A DNA stretch of 64,000 bases, from positions 62,001 through 126,000 of the forward strand of contig JAJPKE010000015.1 in assembly GCA_021323855.1 (NCBI GenBank), in the 5' to 3' direction. Position 1 is the first letter of the stretch; every line of letters begins with the position of its first letter. Below are positions 1 through 7,363 of the stretch, piece after piece. The notes below the pieces were generated by a model that worked only from the letters and a program-made list of their open reading frames with translations, was not told the DNA's origin and ran no database searches. The translations under genes were made by a program, and so were the position numbers. This DNA is from Chloroflexota bacterium. Lineage in GTDB: Bacteria > Chloroflexota > Ktedonobacteria > Ktedonobacterales > JADMIN01.

Positions 1-390
1 GGCAGCACGGAGCGAGCCATCAAGGCTGTACGTCCAGGCATGATAGTGGCATTGCAGCGTGTTACGGTGGCCGCGCTCCTGCAAGACAAGTTGCGAACCG
101 CGATGGCGGCAGACGTTGACGAAGGCGCGCAACTGTTCCTCTTCGTCGCGCAGGATGATGAACGAGAGGTCGCCGGTCTGGTAGGTAAAGAAGTCGCCTG
201 GCTGCGACACCTGTTCAGTTAGCCCAGTGTATTGCCAGCTCCGGCGGAAGATGCGGCGCTGCTCCAGCCGGAAGATATCCGTACTGGTGTACCAGCGTGC
301 CGGCAGTGTATAGCCCGCTTCGAGCGCCTCCCACAACGCCGGATCGGCGCTGACCGCCGGTATCATCCCTCCCATACCATTGCTCCCCAT
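1..390 (-). CDS. Rieske non-heme iron ring-hydroxylating oxygenase, large subunit (5' part only)
   Basis: The minus strand is open from an ATG at 390 to the left edge, giving about 130 N-terminal residues; the catalytic domain lies outside the window. The visible part carries the Rieske [2Fe-2S] ligands in the usual spacing: CRHRG followed 17 residues later by CHYHAWTY. This is the hallmark of oxygenase alpha subunits that dihydroxylate or O/N-demethylate aromatic or quaternary-amine substrates, taking electrons from a separate reductase. Two further in-frame ATGs lie at 375 and 366. A GGGGAG sequence sits about 7 bases before the 375 ATG, so that one may be the true start. The gene is divergent from the aromatic-CoA operon, separated by about 430 bases of repeat-bearing DNA. 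The substrate cannot be told from this fragment; a role in aromatic catabolism is inferred from context. Confidence 0.85.
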   Translation of the reverse strand, partial: MGSNGMGGMIPAVSADPALWEALEAGYTLPARWYTSTDIFRLEQRRIFRRSWQYTGLTEQVSQPGDFFTYQTGDLSFIILRDEEEQLRAFVNVCRHRGSQLVLQERGHRNTLQCHYHAWTYSLDGSLRAA

Positions 391-496
391 CCCGCTATAC
401 ATTGCGCCGCGCGCCGCTCATTTTGCGCCTTTGCAAGCGCCATGTCCCGTCATCATAGCATATCGCTGCGGAACCGTGCCCTTTCTTCCAAGTTTA

Positions 497-537
497 TCCT
501 CACCCCTGGCCCCTCTCCCGCGAGGAGAGGGGGAACC
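497..537. repeat. Dispersed hairpin repeat, family 1 (CCCTCTCC / GGAGAGGG)
   Basis: A C-rich stretch beginning CCTCACCCC leads into a near-perfect hairpin CCTCTCC-cgcga-GGAGAGG. The same core recurs at least a dozen times in this window, always between genes or at gene ends. A degenerate second hairpin (CTCTTTCTCTTACGAGAGAGG) follows near 560-585. The rest of 391-825 holds no convincing gene. Confidence 0.75.
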
Positions 538-674
538 AGAGCAACTTCACCCTCTATCCTCTTTCTCTTACGAGAGAGGCAGAGCCATCTGGCGACCGAT
601 TTGGCCGAGACTAGCCAAAACGCTGACATTGTGCGACGATACGCCTAACGCAGAGCATCCATGCTCGCTGTTCG

Positions 675-797
675 CTGCAGTGAACTGCCGGCGCACGAAA
701 ACGGCGAACTAAAGTCCAGTGAAGTGGGCGCACGAGTTGTTGCGGCTTCAGCCGGCCCGTTGCGTGCCCCGGCTTTTCAAAGCCGAGAGCCTGCGAG
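675..797. repeat. Palindrome-cluster repeat, family 3, copy 1
   Basis: About 120 bases made of short palindromes in a fixed order: TGCAGTgaACTGCC, a CTAAAGTCC element, CGGCTTCAGCCGG, and GGCTTTTCAAAGCC. Related copies lie at 2867-2920 (short, inside a gene), 18132-18252 and 20908-21030. This copy ends about 30 bases before the start of the LLM oxidoreductase gene. Confidence 0.75.
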
Positions 798-825
798 TAC
801 ATCATTGTGCAAAGGGGCACACACG

Positions 826-1719
826 ATGCAGATTGGCGTGGGGTTGCCAACGACGCTTCCCGGCGCGACGGGCGGCCTGATCCTCGATTGGGCAAGACAG
901 GCCGACTCAGGACCATTCAGCAGCCTGGGCGTCCTCGACCGTGTTCTCTATGAGAGCTTCGATCCGCTGGCGGCGCTGGCGGCGGCGGCAGCCGTCACCA
1001 CGCGCGTGCGGTTGGCTACCACTATTCTCATCAGTCCGTTGCGCAACACCGTTCTCCTCGGCAAGATGGCCGCTTCGATAGATGCACTCTCCGGCGGACG
1101 GCTGACGCTGGGCGTTGCGGTCGGCGCGCGCCAGGATGACTACGACACAGCGGGCGTGGCGTATAACACGCGCGGCAGAACGCTGGTGGAACAGTTGTCG
1201 GCGCTGCGCGAGCAATGGGAAGGCGAAGGCGAAAACGCGATTGGTCCGCAGCCAGCGCGCGCAGGCGGACCCGAATTGCTGGTGGGCGGGCTGAGCGATG
1301 CCGCCTTTGCGCGAGTCGCGCGCTACGCGGATGGCTACGTGCATGGTGGCGGACCACCGCGCGCTTTTGCTCGCGCCGCCGACAAGGCCCGCGCCGCCTG
1401 GGTGGATGCCGGCAGGCCGGGGCTACCCAAACTCTGGGCGCAGGGCTACTTCGCATTTGGCGATGAGGCCACCATCGAGGCTGGCAGGCGCTATCTCGCC
1501 GATTACTACGCTTTCACTGGCCACTTTGTCGAGCGCATCGTCGAGGAGATGCTGACGACTCCGCAGGCTGTCGCCCAGTTTGCGCGTGGCTATGCCGATG
1601 CCGGCTGCGATGAACTGGTACTGTTTCCAGCGGTGGCGGAGATCGGGCAACTAGAACGGTTGGCGGAGATTGTGGCAAACCTGGAGAGTGCCAGCACTAG
1701 CCAGCGCAATAGATCGTAG
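826..1719 (+). CDS. LLM-class (luciferase-like) flavin/F420-dependent oxidoreductase
   Basis: A 297-residue protein of the bacterial luciferase-like superfamily, which uses FMN or F420 in a TIM barrel. The start is the ATG at 826, preceded by AAAGGGG at 811-817; it begins MQIGVGLPT, the usual first strand of LLM proteins. Further family marks are the run of small residues with VRLATTILISPLRN (strand 3/4) and SGGRLTLGVAVGARQDDY, the conserved glycine-rich loop with the LG(V)G-type motif. In Chloroflexota and Actinomycetota, enzymes of this branch are mostly F420-dependent, but the cofactor cannot be settled from sequence. It precedes the fused aromatic-CoA monooxygenase by 9 bases, so the two are probably co-transcribed and act on the same pathway. 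Exact substrate unknown. Confidence 0.85.
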   Translation: MQIGVGLPTTLPGATGGLILDWARQADSGPFSSLGVLDRVLYESFDPLAALAAAAAVTTRVRLATTILISPLRNTVLLGKMAASIDALSGGRLTLGVAVGARQDDYDTAGVAYNTRGRTLVEQLSALREQWEGEGENAIGPQPARAGGPELLVGGLSDAAFARVARYADGYVHGGGPPRAFARAADKARAAWVDAGRPGLPKLWAQGYFAFGDEATIEAGRRYLADYYAFTGHFVERIVEEMLTTPQAVAQFARGYADAGCDELVLFPAVAEIGQLERLAEIVANLESASTSQRNRS

Positions 1720-1728
1720 AGGCGCGCG

Positions 1729-3951
1729 GTGAAGATAGGGATTCTTGGCGGCGGTCCCGCTGGCCTCTACTGCGGGCTACTGCTCAAAAAGGCCAATAGC
1801 GGCCACGACATAACGATCATCGAGCGCAACGCCACCGACGCCACCTATGGCTGGGGCGTCGTCTTCTCGGATCGCACGCTGGCGGCGTTTCAGGAGGCCG
1901 ATTACAAGAGCTATCGCGCCATCACTGACCACTTTGTGCTGTGGGATGCGATAGACATTCACTATCGCGGCGAACTGATTCGCTGTGGCGGGCATATCTT
2001 TGCCGGGCTGGCGCGCAAGCAATTGTTGCAACTACTGCAAGCGCGTTGCGCTGAGTTAGGCGTTACCCTGCGCTATAACACTGAACTGAACGACCTCGCC
2101 GCGTTCGATGGCTGCGATCTCATCATCGCTGCCGATGGCGTCAATAGTCTCATACGCAAGACCTACGCTGAGATTTTCCAGCCTAGCCTCACGCCCGGCA
2201 AGGCAAAGTTCATCTGGCTGGGCACGAGCAAGGTGTTGGACGCCTTCACCTTCATCTTCCGCGAGAACGAGCATGGTCTCTTCCAGGTGCATTCCTACCC
2301 CTTCAACGGCACGACCAGCACTTTCATCGTTGAGTGCGACGAGGCGACCTGGAAACGAGCGGGGCTGGAAGACGCCAGCGAGGACGACAGCATCGCCTAC
2401 TGCGAGCAGTTATTCGCACAGGAGCTACACGGGGCAACGTTGCTACCCAATAACTCGAAGTGGATTAACTTTGTCACGGTCAAAAACGCCACCTGGCATC
2501 ACAAAAATATTGTGCTGCTCGGCGATTCCGCGCACACCGCACATTTCTCCATCGGTTCTGGCACGAAGCTAGCGATGGAGGACGCGATTGCGCTCGCCAA
2601 CGCCATCGAGCAGTATCCCGACCTGGAGACGGCGCTCAGCGATTATGAGGCGGTGCGCAAGCCGGTGATTGAGCTGTTTCAGACGGCGGCGGCGGAGAGC
2701 CGGACATACTTTGAGTCAGTGCAACGCTACACGCGCCTCGAACCCATGCAGTTTGCCTTCAATCTGCTGACACGCAGTGGACGCATCAGCTACGATGATC
2801 TGCGACTGCGTGACCCATACTTCGGTGAGCAGGTAGACCGCTGGTTTGATGACAGCTATCGGCATCGCGGCAGTGAACTGCCGGCGCAGGGTAATCGCGG
2901 CTTTGAAAAGCCAGTGCATGGTAATGGGGCAGCACAGCGCACGGGTGTTTATACGCCGCTACTGGCGCCGCCGCCGCTCTTCACACCATTCGCGCTGCGG
3001 TCACTGACACTGCCCAATCGTCTCGTGGGTTCGCCTGTTCTAGTGGCGGCGCGTGATGGCGTGGCTGGCGCGGGACAGATGCAACAACTGGCGCATAGTA
3101 GCGTGGGACTGATAATGCCGAATCCCGTTGCCATCTCGGCTGAGGGACGTATCACATCTGAAGATGGCTGCCTCTATCACGAGAAGCACCTGAAAGCCTG
3201 GAAGAAACTCGTGGATGCCATACATCAGGCGTCACGCGCGAAGATTGGTATCACGCTCAATCATGCCGGGCGGCGTGGCGCAGTCCGCCCGGCGCGCGAT
3301 GGGCTGGACCGCCCGCTACGCACTGGCGGCTGGCCGCTCGTCTCGGCGTCTCCGCTGCCCTATACGCCGCGCAGCCAGGCGCCGCGCGAACTAGATAGTG
3401 CAGGTATGGCGGCAATCTGCGCGGACTTCGTGCGGGCGGCGCGCATGGCCGATGAGGCAGGATTCGATTTGCTGCAATTGCATCTGGGGCACGGCTATCT
3501 GCTGGCGAGCTTCCTTTCGCCATTGACCAACCAACGTAGTGATGAGTACGGCGGTGCACTGGAAAACCGGCTGCGTTTCCCGCTGGAGGTGTTTGATGCG
3601 GTGCGCGCGGTCTGGCCGGAGCAGAAGCCGCTGGCCGTGGCACTCACGATCACTGATAGCGCGCGTGGCGGCCTTTCGATAGCCGACGGTGTCGCGATTG
3701 CGCGGGCGCTGAAGACGCACGGCTGCGATCTGCTGACCATCCTGGCGGGGCAGACGGTGCCGGAGACGGAGATGCCTTACCGGCGCGGCTTCTTGACGCC
3801 GCTCAGCGACCGCGTGCGCAATGAGGTAGACATTCCCACGCTGGTTGGCGGCTACCTGACGACCAGCAATCAGATCAATACAATTCTGGCGGGTGGCCGC
3901 GCCGATCTCTGCCATATGTATGTGCCAGAGTTGGCCGAGGCGTGCGAATGA
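1729..3951 (+). CDS. Fused flavin monooxygenase / OYE-family reductase (2-aminobenzoyl-CoA or salicylyl-CoA type)
   Basis: A 740-residue two-domain enzyme starting at a GTG. Residues 1-375 are a class A FAD monooxygenase: GGGPAG Rossmann motif at 7-12, then LGDSAHTAHFSIGSGTKLAMED, the conserved FAD/ribityl-binding GD motif (quoted in part). Residues about 405-740 are an Old Yellow Enzyme-like FMN barrel with NHAGRRG, HLGHGYLLASFLSP and NQRSDEYGG. This exact fusion is known from 2-aminobenzoyl-CoA monooxygenase/reductase of Azoarcus and from salicylyl-CoA 5-hydroxylase relatives, which hydroxylate and, in the first case, also dearomatise the ring of the CoA ester. The downstream CoA ligase, hydratase and dehydrogenases fit that route. 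The linker (residues about 380-397) is encoded by a genomic palindromic repeat. Which aromatic acid is used is inference; anthranilate is favoured by the RidA neighbour. Confidence 0.9.
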   Translation: MKIGILGGGPAGLYCGLLLKKANSGHDITIIERNATDATYGWGVVFSDRTLAAFQEADYKSYRAITDHFVLWDAIDIHYRGELIRCGGHIFAGLARKQLLQLLQARCAELGVTLRYNTELNDLAAFDGCDLIIAADGVNSLIRKTYAEIFQPSLTPGKAKFIWLGTSKVLDAFTFIFRENEHGLFQVHSYPFNGTTSTFIVECDEATWKRAGLEDASEDDSIAYCEQLFAQELHGATLLPNNSKWINFVTVKNATWHHKNIVLLGDSAHTAHFSIGSGTKLAMEDAIALANAIEQYPDLETALSDYEAVRKPVIELFQTAAAESRTYFESVQRYTRLEPMQFAFNLLTRSGRISYDDLRLRDPYFGEQVDRWFDDSYRHRGSELPAQGNRGFEKPVHGNGAAQRTGVYTPLLAPPPLFTPFALRSLTLPNRLVGSPVLVAARDGVAGAGQMQQLAHSSVGLIMPNPVAISAEGRITSEDGCLYHEKHLKAWKKLVDAIHQASRAKIGITLNHAGRRGAVRPARDGLDRPLRTGGWPLVSASPLPYTPRSQAPRELDSAGMAAICADFVRAARMADEAGFDLLQLHLGHGYLLASFLSPLTNQRSDEYGGALENRLRFPLEVFDAVRAVWPEQKPLAVALTITDSARGGLSIADGVAIARALKTHGCDLLTILAGQTVPETEMPYRRGFLTPLSDRVRNEVDIPTLVGGYLTTSNQINTILAGGRADLCHMYVPELAEACE
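2867..2920. repeat. Short family 3 palindromic repeat inside the fused monooxygenase gene
   Basis: Within the coding sequence lie GGCAGTgaACTGCC (2870-2883) followed by GGCGCAGG and then GGCTTTgaAAAGCC (2899-2912). These are the first and last palindromes of the family 3 repeat found between genes elsewhere. The copy is in frame, lacks stops and falls at the joint between the monooxygenase and reductase domains, encoding a short polar linker (ELPAQGNRGFEKPVHG). Confidence 0.7.
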
Positions 3952-3981
3952 GAGAGCCGAGCATCGGAGGATAGAGGAGGT

Positions 3982-4791
3982 ATGCCTATGGCGAGCGATA
4001 CAGCCGATAGCGCATTGACGTTACAGGGTAGGCGAGCCGTGGTGACGGGCGCGAGCCGTGGCATCGGGCGCAGCGTGGCGCTGGCGCTGGCGCTGGCAGG
4101 CGCGGATGTCGCCGTGACGGCGCGCACTGAGAGCGAGCTGGAGGCGCTAGCCGAGGAGATACGCGGGCTGGGACGGCAGGCGTTGCCGGTTGCCTGCGAT
4201 GTAACCGATCAGGCACAGGTGCAGCGCATGGCGGATACCGTCTATCTGGGGCTGCAACGGGTGGATATCCTGGTGAACAACGCTGGCGCTTCGGGTAGCT
4301 CCAAGTTCATCACGCATGATGATGAACTCTGGCATCGCATGCTCGCCATGAATATGACCAGCGTGTATTACGTCACCAAAGCGTTCGCGCCTGCGATGGT
4401 GTCCCAACACTACGGGCGCATCATCATGATGGCTTCCATTGCCGCACGTACCGGCGCGCGCTATATCGCCGCCTACACCGCCGCCAAGCATGGCGTACTG
4501 GGGCTAACCCGTGCGCTGGCTGCCGAGCTTGGTCCGGCGGGTGTCACCGTCAACGCGATTTGCCCCGGTTACGTGGATACACCGATGACGGCGAACACCA
4601 TTGCCAATATGACACGCTTGACCAGGATGACCGAGGAACAGGCGCGGCAGACGCTCGAAAAGATGAGTCCGCAGCAACGGCTGGTGACGCCGGATGAAGT
4701 GGCGCGTATCGCCGTCTTCCTGGCGCAAGAGGCCAGTGGCAGCATCAACGGGCAGGCCATCAACATTGACGGCGGCGGAGTGATGTCATAA
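3982..4791 (+). CDS. SDR-family oxidoreductase (3-hydroxyacyl-CoA or cyclic alcohol dehydrogenase)
   Basis: A classical short-chain dehydrogenase of about 268 residues. It shows the NAD(P) motif TGASRGIGR, NNAG, the catalytic Ser in MMASIAA, and YTAAKHG carrying the Tyr and Lys, ending in the usual ITGQ-like substrate/C-terminal strand (INGQAINIDGGGVMS). An arginine in the TGASRGIGR loop and another in TARTESELEAL after strand 2 suggest NADP(H) preference, though this is weak evidence. Two ATGs (3982 and 3988) are possible; AGGAGG at 3975-3980 is better spaced for the second. It follows the fused monooxygenase by 30 bases and precedes the hydratase by 10. In this operon it most likely oxidises the 3-hydroxyacyl-CoA or ring hydroxyl formed after hydration. 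Confidence 0.9.
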   Translation: MPMASDTADSALTLQGRRAVVTGASRGIGRSVALALALAGADVAVTARTESELEALAEEIRGLGRQALPVACDVTDQAQVQRMADTVYLGLQRVDILVNNAGASGSSKFITHDDELWHRMLAMNMTSVYYVTKAFAPAMVSQHYGRIIMMASIAARTGARYIAAYTAAKHGVLGLTRALAAELGPAGVTVNAICPGYVDTPMTANTIANMTRLTRMTEEQARQTLEKMSPQQRLVTPDEVARIAVFLAQEASGSINGQAINIDGGGVMS

Positions 4792-4801
4792 AGGAGCAAG
4801 C

Positions 4802-5593
4802 ATGCCCTACGATTTTCTCTATGAGGTGCAGGACGGCGTGGCGACACTGACCTTCAACCGGCCAGAGGTGCTGAACGCTCTGACCTTTGAGGTCTATGCG
4901 CAGCTACGCAGTCTCTTCGATGACCTGCGCTACGACGAGAGCATCAAAGTTGTCGTGTTGACTGGCGCAGGCGACGCCTTCTGCTCCGGCGGCGACGTGC
5001 ATGAGATCATTGGTGAACTGCTCAAACGCGACACAAAGGGCCATATTGAGTTTACGCGCATGACTGGCGCGGTCGTCCAGCATATGCGGTTGCTCGATAA
5101 GCCGATCATCGCTGCGCTCAACGGCATGGTGGCTGGCGCTGGCTCTGTGCTGGCGCTCGCCTCAGACCTGCGCATTGCCTCGGAGCGAGCGCGCTTCGCT
5201 TTCCTCTTCACCAAAGTGGGGCTGACCGGCGCGGATATGGGCGCTGGTTATCTCTTGCCGCGCATCGTCGGCATGGGCCGCGCCTTCGAGCTATTGCTCT
5301 TTGGCGATACGATAGACGCTGCCACCGCCGAACGCTATGGGCTGGTCAATCGCGTGGTGCCACATGACGAACTGCTGGCGACGGCGCGCAACTGGGCAGA
5401 GCGATTGGCGACCGGCCCGACGCTTGCCATCTCCATGACCAAGCGTATGCTCAACAACGAGATGGCGATGGACCTGGTTTCCGCCATTGAGGCTGAGGCG
5501 CAGGCGCAGGCGCTGATGCTGATGGGCGACGATCACCGCATCTTCTACGAAGCGTTCTCCGCCAAAGAGAAGCCGCATTGGACGGGACGGTAG
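4802..5593 (+). CDS. Enoyl-CoA hydratase/isomerase (crotonase) family protein
   Basis: A 263-residue crotonase-fold protein with a strong AAAGGAG ribosome site before the ATG. Family marks: the oxyanion-hole segments FCSGGDVHEI and MVAGAGSVLALASDLRIAS, then KVGLTGADMGAGYLLPR. The residues where typical hydratases carry their two catalytic glutamates are changed: Ser appears in the first segment and Asp (GADMGAG) in the second. The protein may therefore act as a hydrolase, isomerase or ring-opening member rather than a plain hydratase. Its place between SDR and RidA genes points to the lower pathway after ring dearomatisation. Function beyond crotonase family is inference. Confidence 0.88.
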   Translation: MPYDFLYEVQDGVATLTFNRPEVLNALTFEVYAQLRSLFDDLRYDESIKVVVLTGAGDAFCSGGDVHEIIGELLKRDTKGHIEFTRMTGAVVQHMRLLDKPIIAALNGMVAGAGSVLALASDLRIASERARFAFLFTKVGLTGADMGAGYLLPRIVGMGRAFELLLFGDTIDAATAERYGLVNRVVPHDELLATARNWAERLATGPTLAISMTKRMLNNEMAMDLVSAIEAEAQAQALMLMGDDHRIFYEAFSAKEKPHWTGR

Positions 5594-5595
5594 CC

Positions 5596-6051
5596 ATGAT
5601 GAGCGACGAGCAGCAAACGCCAGCAATAACGAAAGATATCATCAATCCGCCGGAGTTACCGACGCCGCGTGGCTTCAATCACGGTATCTTGGTGAACGGC
5701 GGACGGCTGCTCTTCCTGGCGGGGCAGGACGCCAGCGGCGCGGATGGCGCTATCGTTCCTGGCGATATCGTCGCGCAATGCGATCAGGTGTTGCGCAATC
5801 TGCGGACGGTGGTGGAGGCGGCGGGCGGCGCGATGAGCGATATCACCAAGATCAACATCTATGTCACCGACCGGCAGGAGTACAAGGCGCAGATGCGGCT
5901 GCTGGGCCATCTCTTCCGCTCGTATTTTGGCGCGTACTATCCGGCGACCGCGCTCTTCGAGGTGAAAGCGCTCTTTCAAGATGACGCGCTGATCGAAATC
6001 GAAGGGCTGGCCGTCATTGGCGAGACCTCACCCCCGGCCCCTCTCCCATAG
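5596..6051 (+). CDS. RidA (YjgF/YER057c) family protein lacking the archetypal catalytic Arg
   Basis: A 151-residue Rid-family protein; the ATG at 5596 lies two bases after the hydratase stop. Canonical RidA hydrolyses enamines/imines to ketones and ammonia. The fold is clear from FLAGQDASGADG near the N-terminus, the NLRTVVEAAGGAMSDITKINIYVTD core and the final ALIEIEGLAVIG strand. Where RidA enzymes carry the substrate-binding Arg (PxRSxVEV) this protein has PATALFEV, so it belongs to a Rid subgroup without that residue. In an aminobenzoyl-CoA pathway, a Rid protein could hydrolyse the ring enamine left after dearomatisation; this is inference. Odd feature: the last residues SPPAPLP and the stop codon are encoded by a family 1 hairpin repeat (6026-6060), so the native C-terminus was probably altered by the repeat. 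Confidence 0.85.
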   Translation: MMSDEQQTPAITKDIINPPELPTPRGFNHGILVNGGRLLFLAGQDASGADGAIVPGDIVAQCDQVLRNLRTVVEAAGGAMSDITKINIYVTDRQEYKAQMRLLGHLFRSYFGAYYPATALFEVKALFQDDALIEIEGLAVIGETSPPAPLP

Positions 6052-6145
6052 GAGAGGGGAGTGTGGGCAACGCCTGCTCCGAACCTGCGGAGGCAGGTTT
6101 TGCGGCGGGACGCCATCCAGGCGCGGTTTCAACCGCCGGCCATCG
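6026..6145 (+). repeat. Composite repeat (family 1 hairpin + family 2 hairpins), left inverted copy
   Basis: CCTCACCCCCGGCCCCTCTCCC begins a family 1 hairpin in which CCCTCTCC pairs with GGAGAGGG. It is followed by AACCTGCggagGCAGGTT and the family 2 core GCGCGGTTTCAACCGCC. A second copy in the opposite orientation lies at 8950-9080. The first 36 bases differ at only two positions between the copies, and the internal stem changes in a compensatory way (AACCTGC/GCAGGTT here, AACCCGC/GCGGGTT there). Confidence 0.8.
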
Positions 6146-6163
6146 CATAGAGAGGTGCATGTT

Positions 6164-7318
6164 ATGGACTTCGAGCTAAACGAACAGCAGCGGCGTGTTC
6201 AGGAGATCGCGCGGCGCTTTGCGCAGGATGAGGTTGCCCCGCAGGCGCGCGAGGCCGACGAAACTGGCACGTTCAACGCGGCGCTGGTCAAACGCATGGC
6301 GGCGCTCGGTCTGCTGGCAGGTCCATTGGAGCCGGAATACGGCGGCTCCGGCATGGATTACCTCAGTTTTGTGCTGGCCAACGAAGAACTGGGGCGGGTG
6401 GACTCCTCAGTGCGCGGCTTTCTGACGGTGCATGCTGGCCTGGTGTCGCGCTGCATCCGCGATTGGGGCAGCAAGGAGCAGCGCCGCCGCTATCTGCCGC
6501 AATTGGCGAGCGGTGAGGCTATCGGTTGCTATTGCCTGACGGAGCCGGAGGCAGGCACCGACGCCGCCAGCCTCCGCACCACTGCGCGCGAAGAAAATGA
6601 TGCGTATGTGCTGAATGGCGAGAAAATCTGGATCACCAATGGCAATGTGGCAGATCTCGCTATCGTCTTTGCCACGCGCGACCCGGCGGCGCGACACAAG
6701 GGCATCTGCGCCTTCCTCGTCGAGACGAATACGCCGGGCATCCAGCGCGAACGCATGGCCGGCCATGAACTCGGACATCGCGCCTCCGACCATGCGCGTA
6801 TCACATTTACCGAGTGCCGTGTGCCGAAGTCTGCGCTACTTGGCGCTGCGGGTGAGGGCTTCAAGGTGGCGATGGCGGCGCTGACCGGCGGGCGGCTGGG
6901 CGTCGCGGCAGGCGCGGTCGGCGTGGGGCAGGCATGCCTGAATGCCAGTATCGCGTTTGCGCAGCAGCGGCGGCAGTTCGGCCAGCGTATCGGTGATTTC
7001 CAGCAGGTGCAGGCGGCGCTGGCGAATATGGCGGCAGATATCGAGGCGGCGCGGCTGCTGACCTATCACGCGGCGTGGCTGAAAGATCAGGGTCTGCCGA
7101 TGACCAAAGAGGCGTCCATCGCCAAGCTCTTCGCCACCGAGGCTGCCACCCGCGCCGCCTCCGAAGCGGTCTTGTTACATGGCAATCGCGGCTACTCCAA
7201 TGAGTATCCGGTCGAACGCTATTACCGCGACATCAAGGGGCTGCAAATCTACGAGGGCACCAGCTATATCCAGCGCATCATCATCGCCCGCGAACTGGTC
7301 GGGCGTGATGAAGGTTAA
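6164..7318 (+). CDS. Acyl-CoA dehydrogenase family protein
   Basis: A 384-residue FAD-dependent acyl-CoA dehydrogenase with the three standard domains. The start is the ATG at 6164 (MDFELNEQQ) with AGAGGT just upstream; a longer reading would run through repeat DNA and is unlikely. Marks: CYCLTEPEAGTDAASLRT (flavin-binding middle domain), GEKIWITNG, RRQFGQRIGDFQQVQ, and YRDIKGLQIYEGTSYIQR, where YEG(T) carries the catalytic-base Glu of the short/medium-chain and glutaryl-CoA branch. Electrons go to ETF. The gene and the two after it are bracketed by inverted composite repeats. In this pathway it likely desaturates an alicyclic or dicarboxyl-CoA intermediate; the substrate is inferred only from context. 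Confidence 0.92.
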   Translation: MDFELNEQQRRVQEIARRFAQDEVAPQAREADETGTFNAALVKRMAALGLLAGPLEPEYGGSGMDYLSFVLANEELGRVDSSVRGFLTVHAGLVSRCIRDWGSKEQRRRYLPQLASGEAIGCYCLTEPEAGTDAASLRTTAREENDAYVLNGEKIWITNGNVADLAIVFATRDPAARHKGICAFLVETNTPGIQRERMAGHELGHRASDHARITFTECRVPKSALLGAAGEGFKVAMAALTGGRLGVAAGAVGVGQACLNASIAFAQQRRQFGQRIGDFQQVQAALANMAADIEAARLLTYHAAWLKDQGLPMTKEASIAKLFATEAATRAASEAVLLHGNRGYSNEYPVERYYRDIKGLQIYEGTSYIQRIIIARELVGRDEG

Positions 7319-7363
7319 TGTTGTTCGTTGCACAGTGGCACACTGGAGACAGGAGGGCACACA

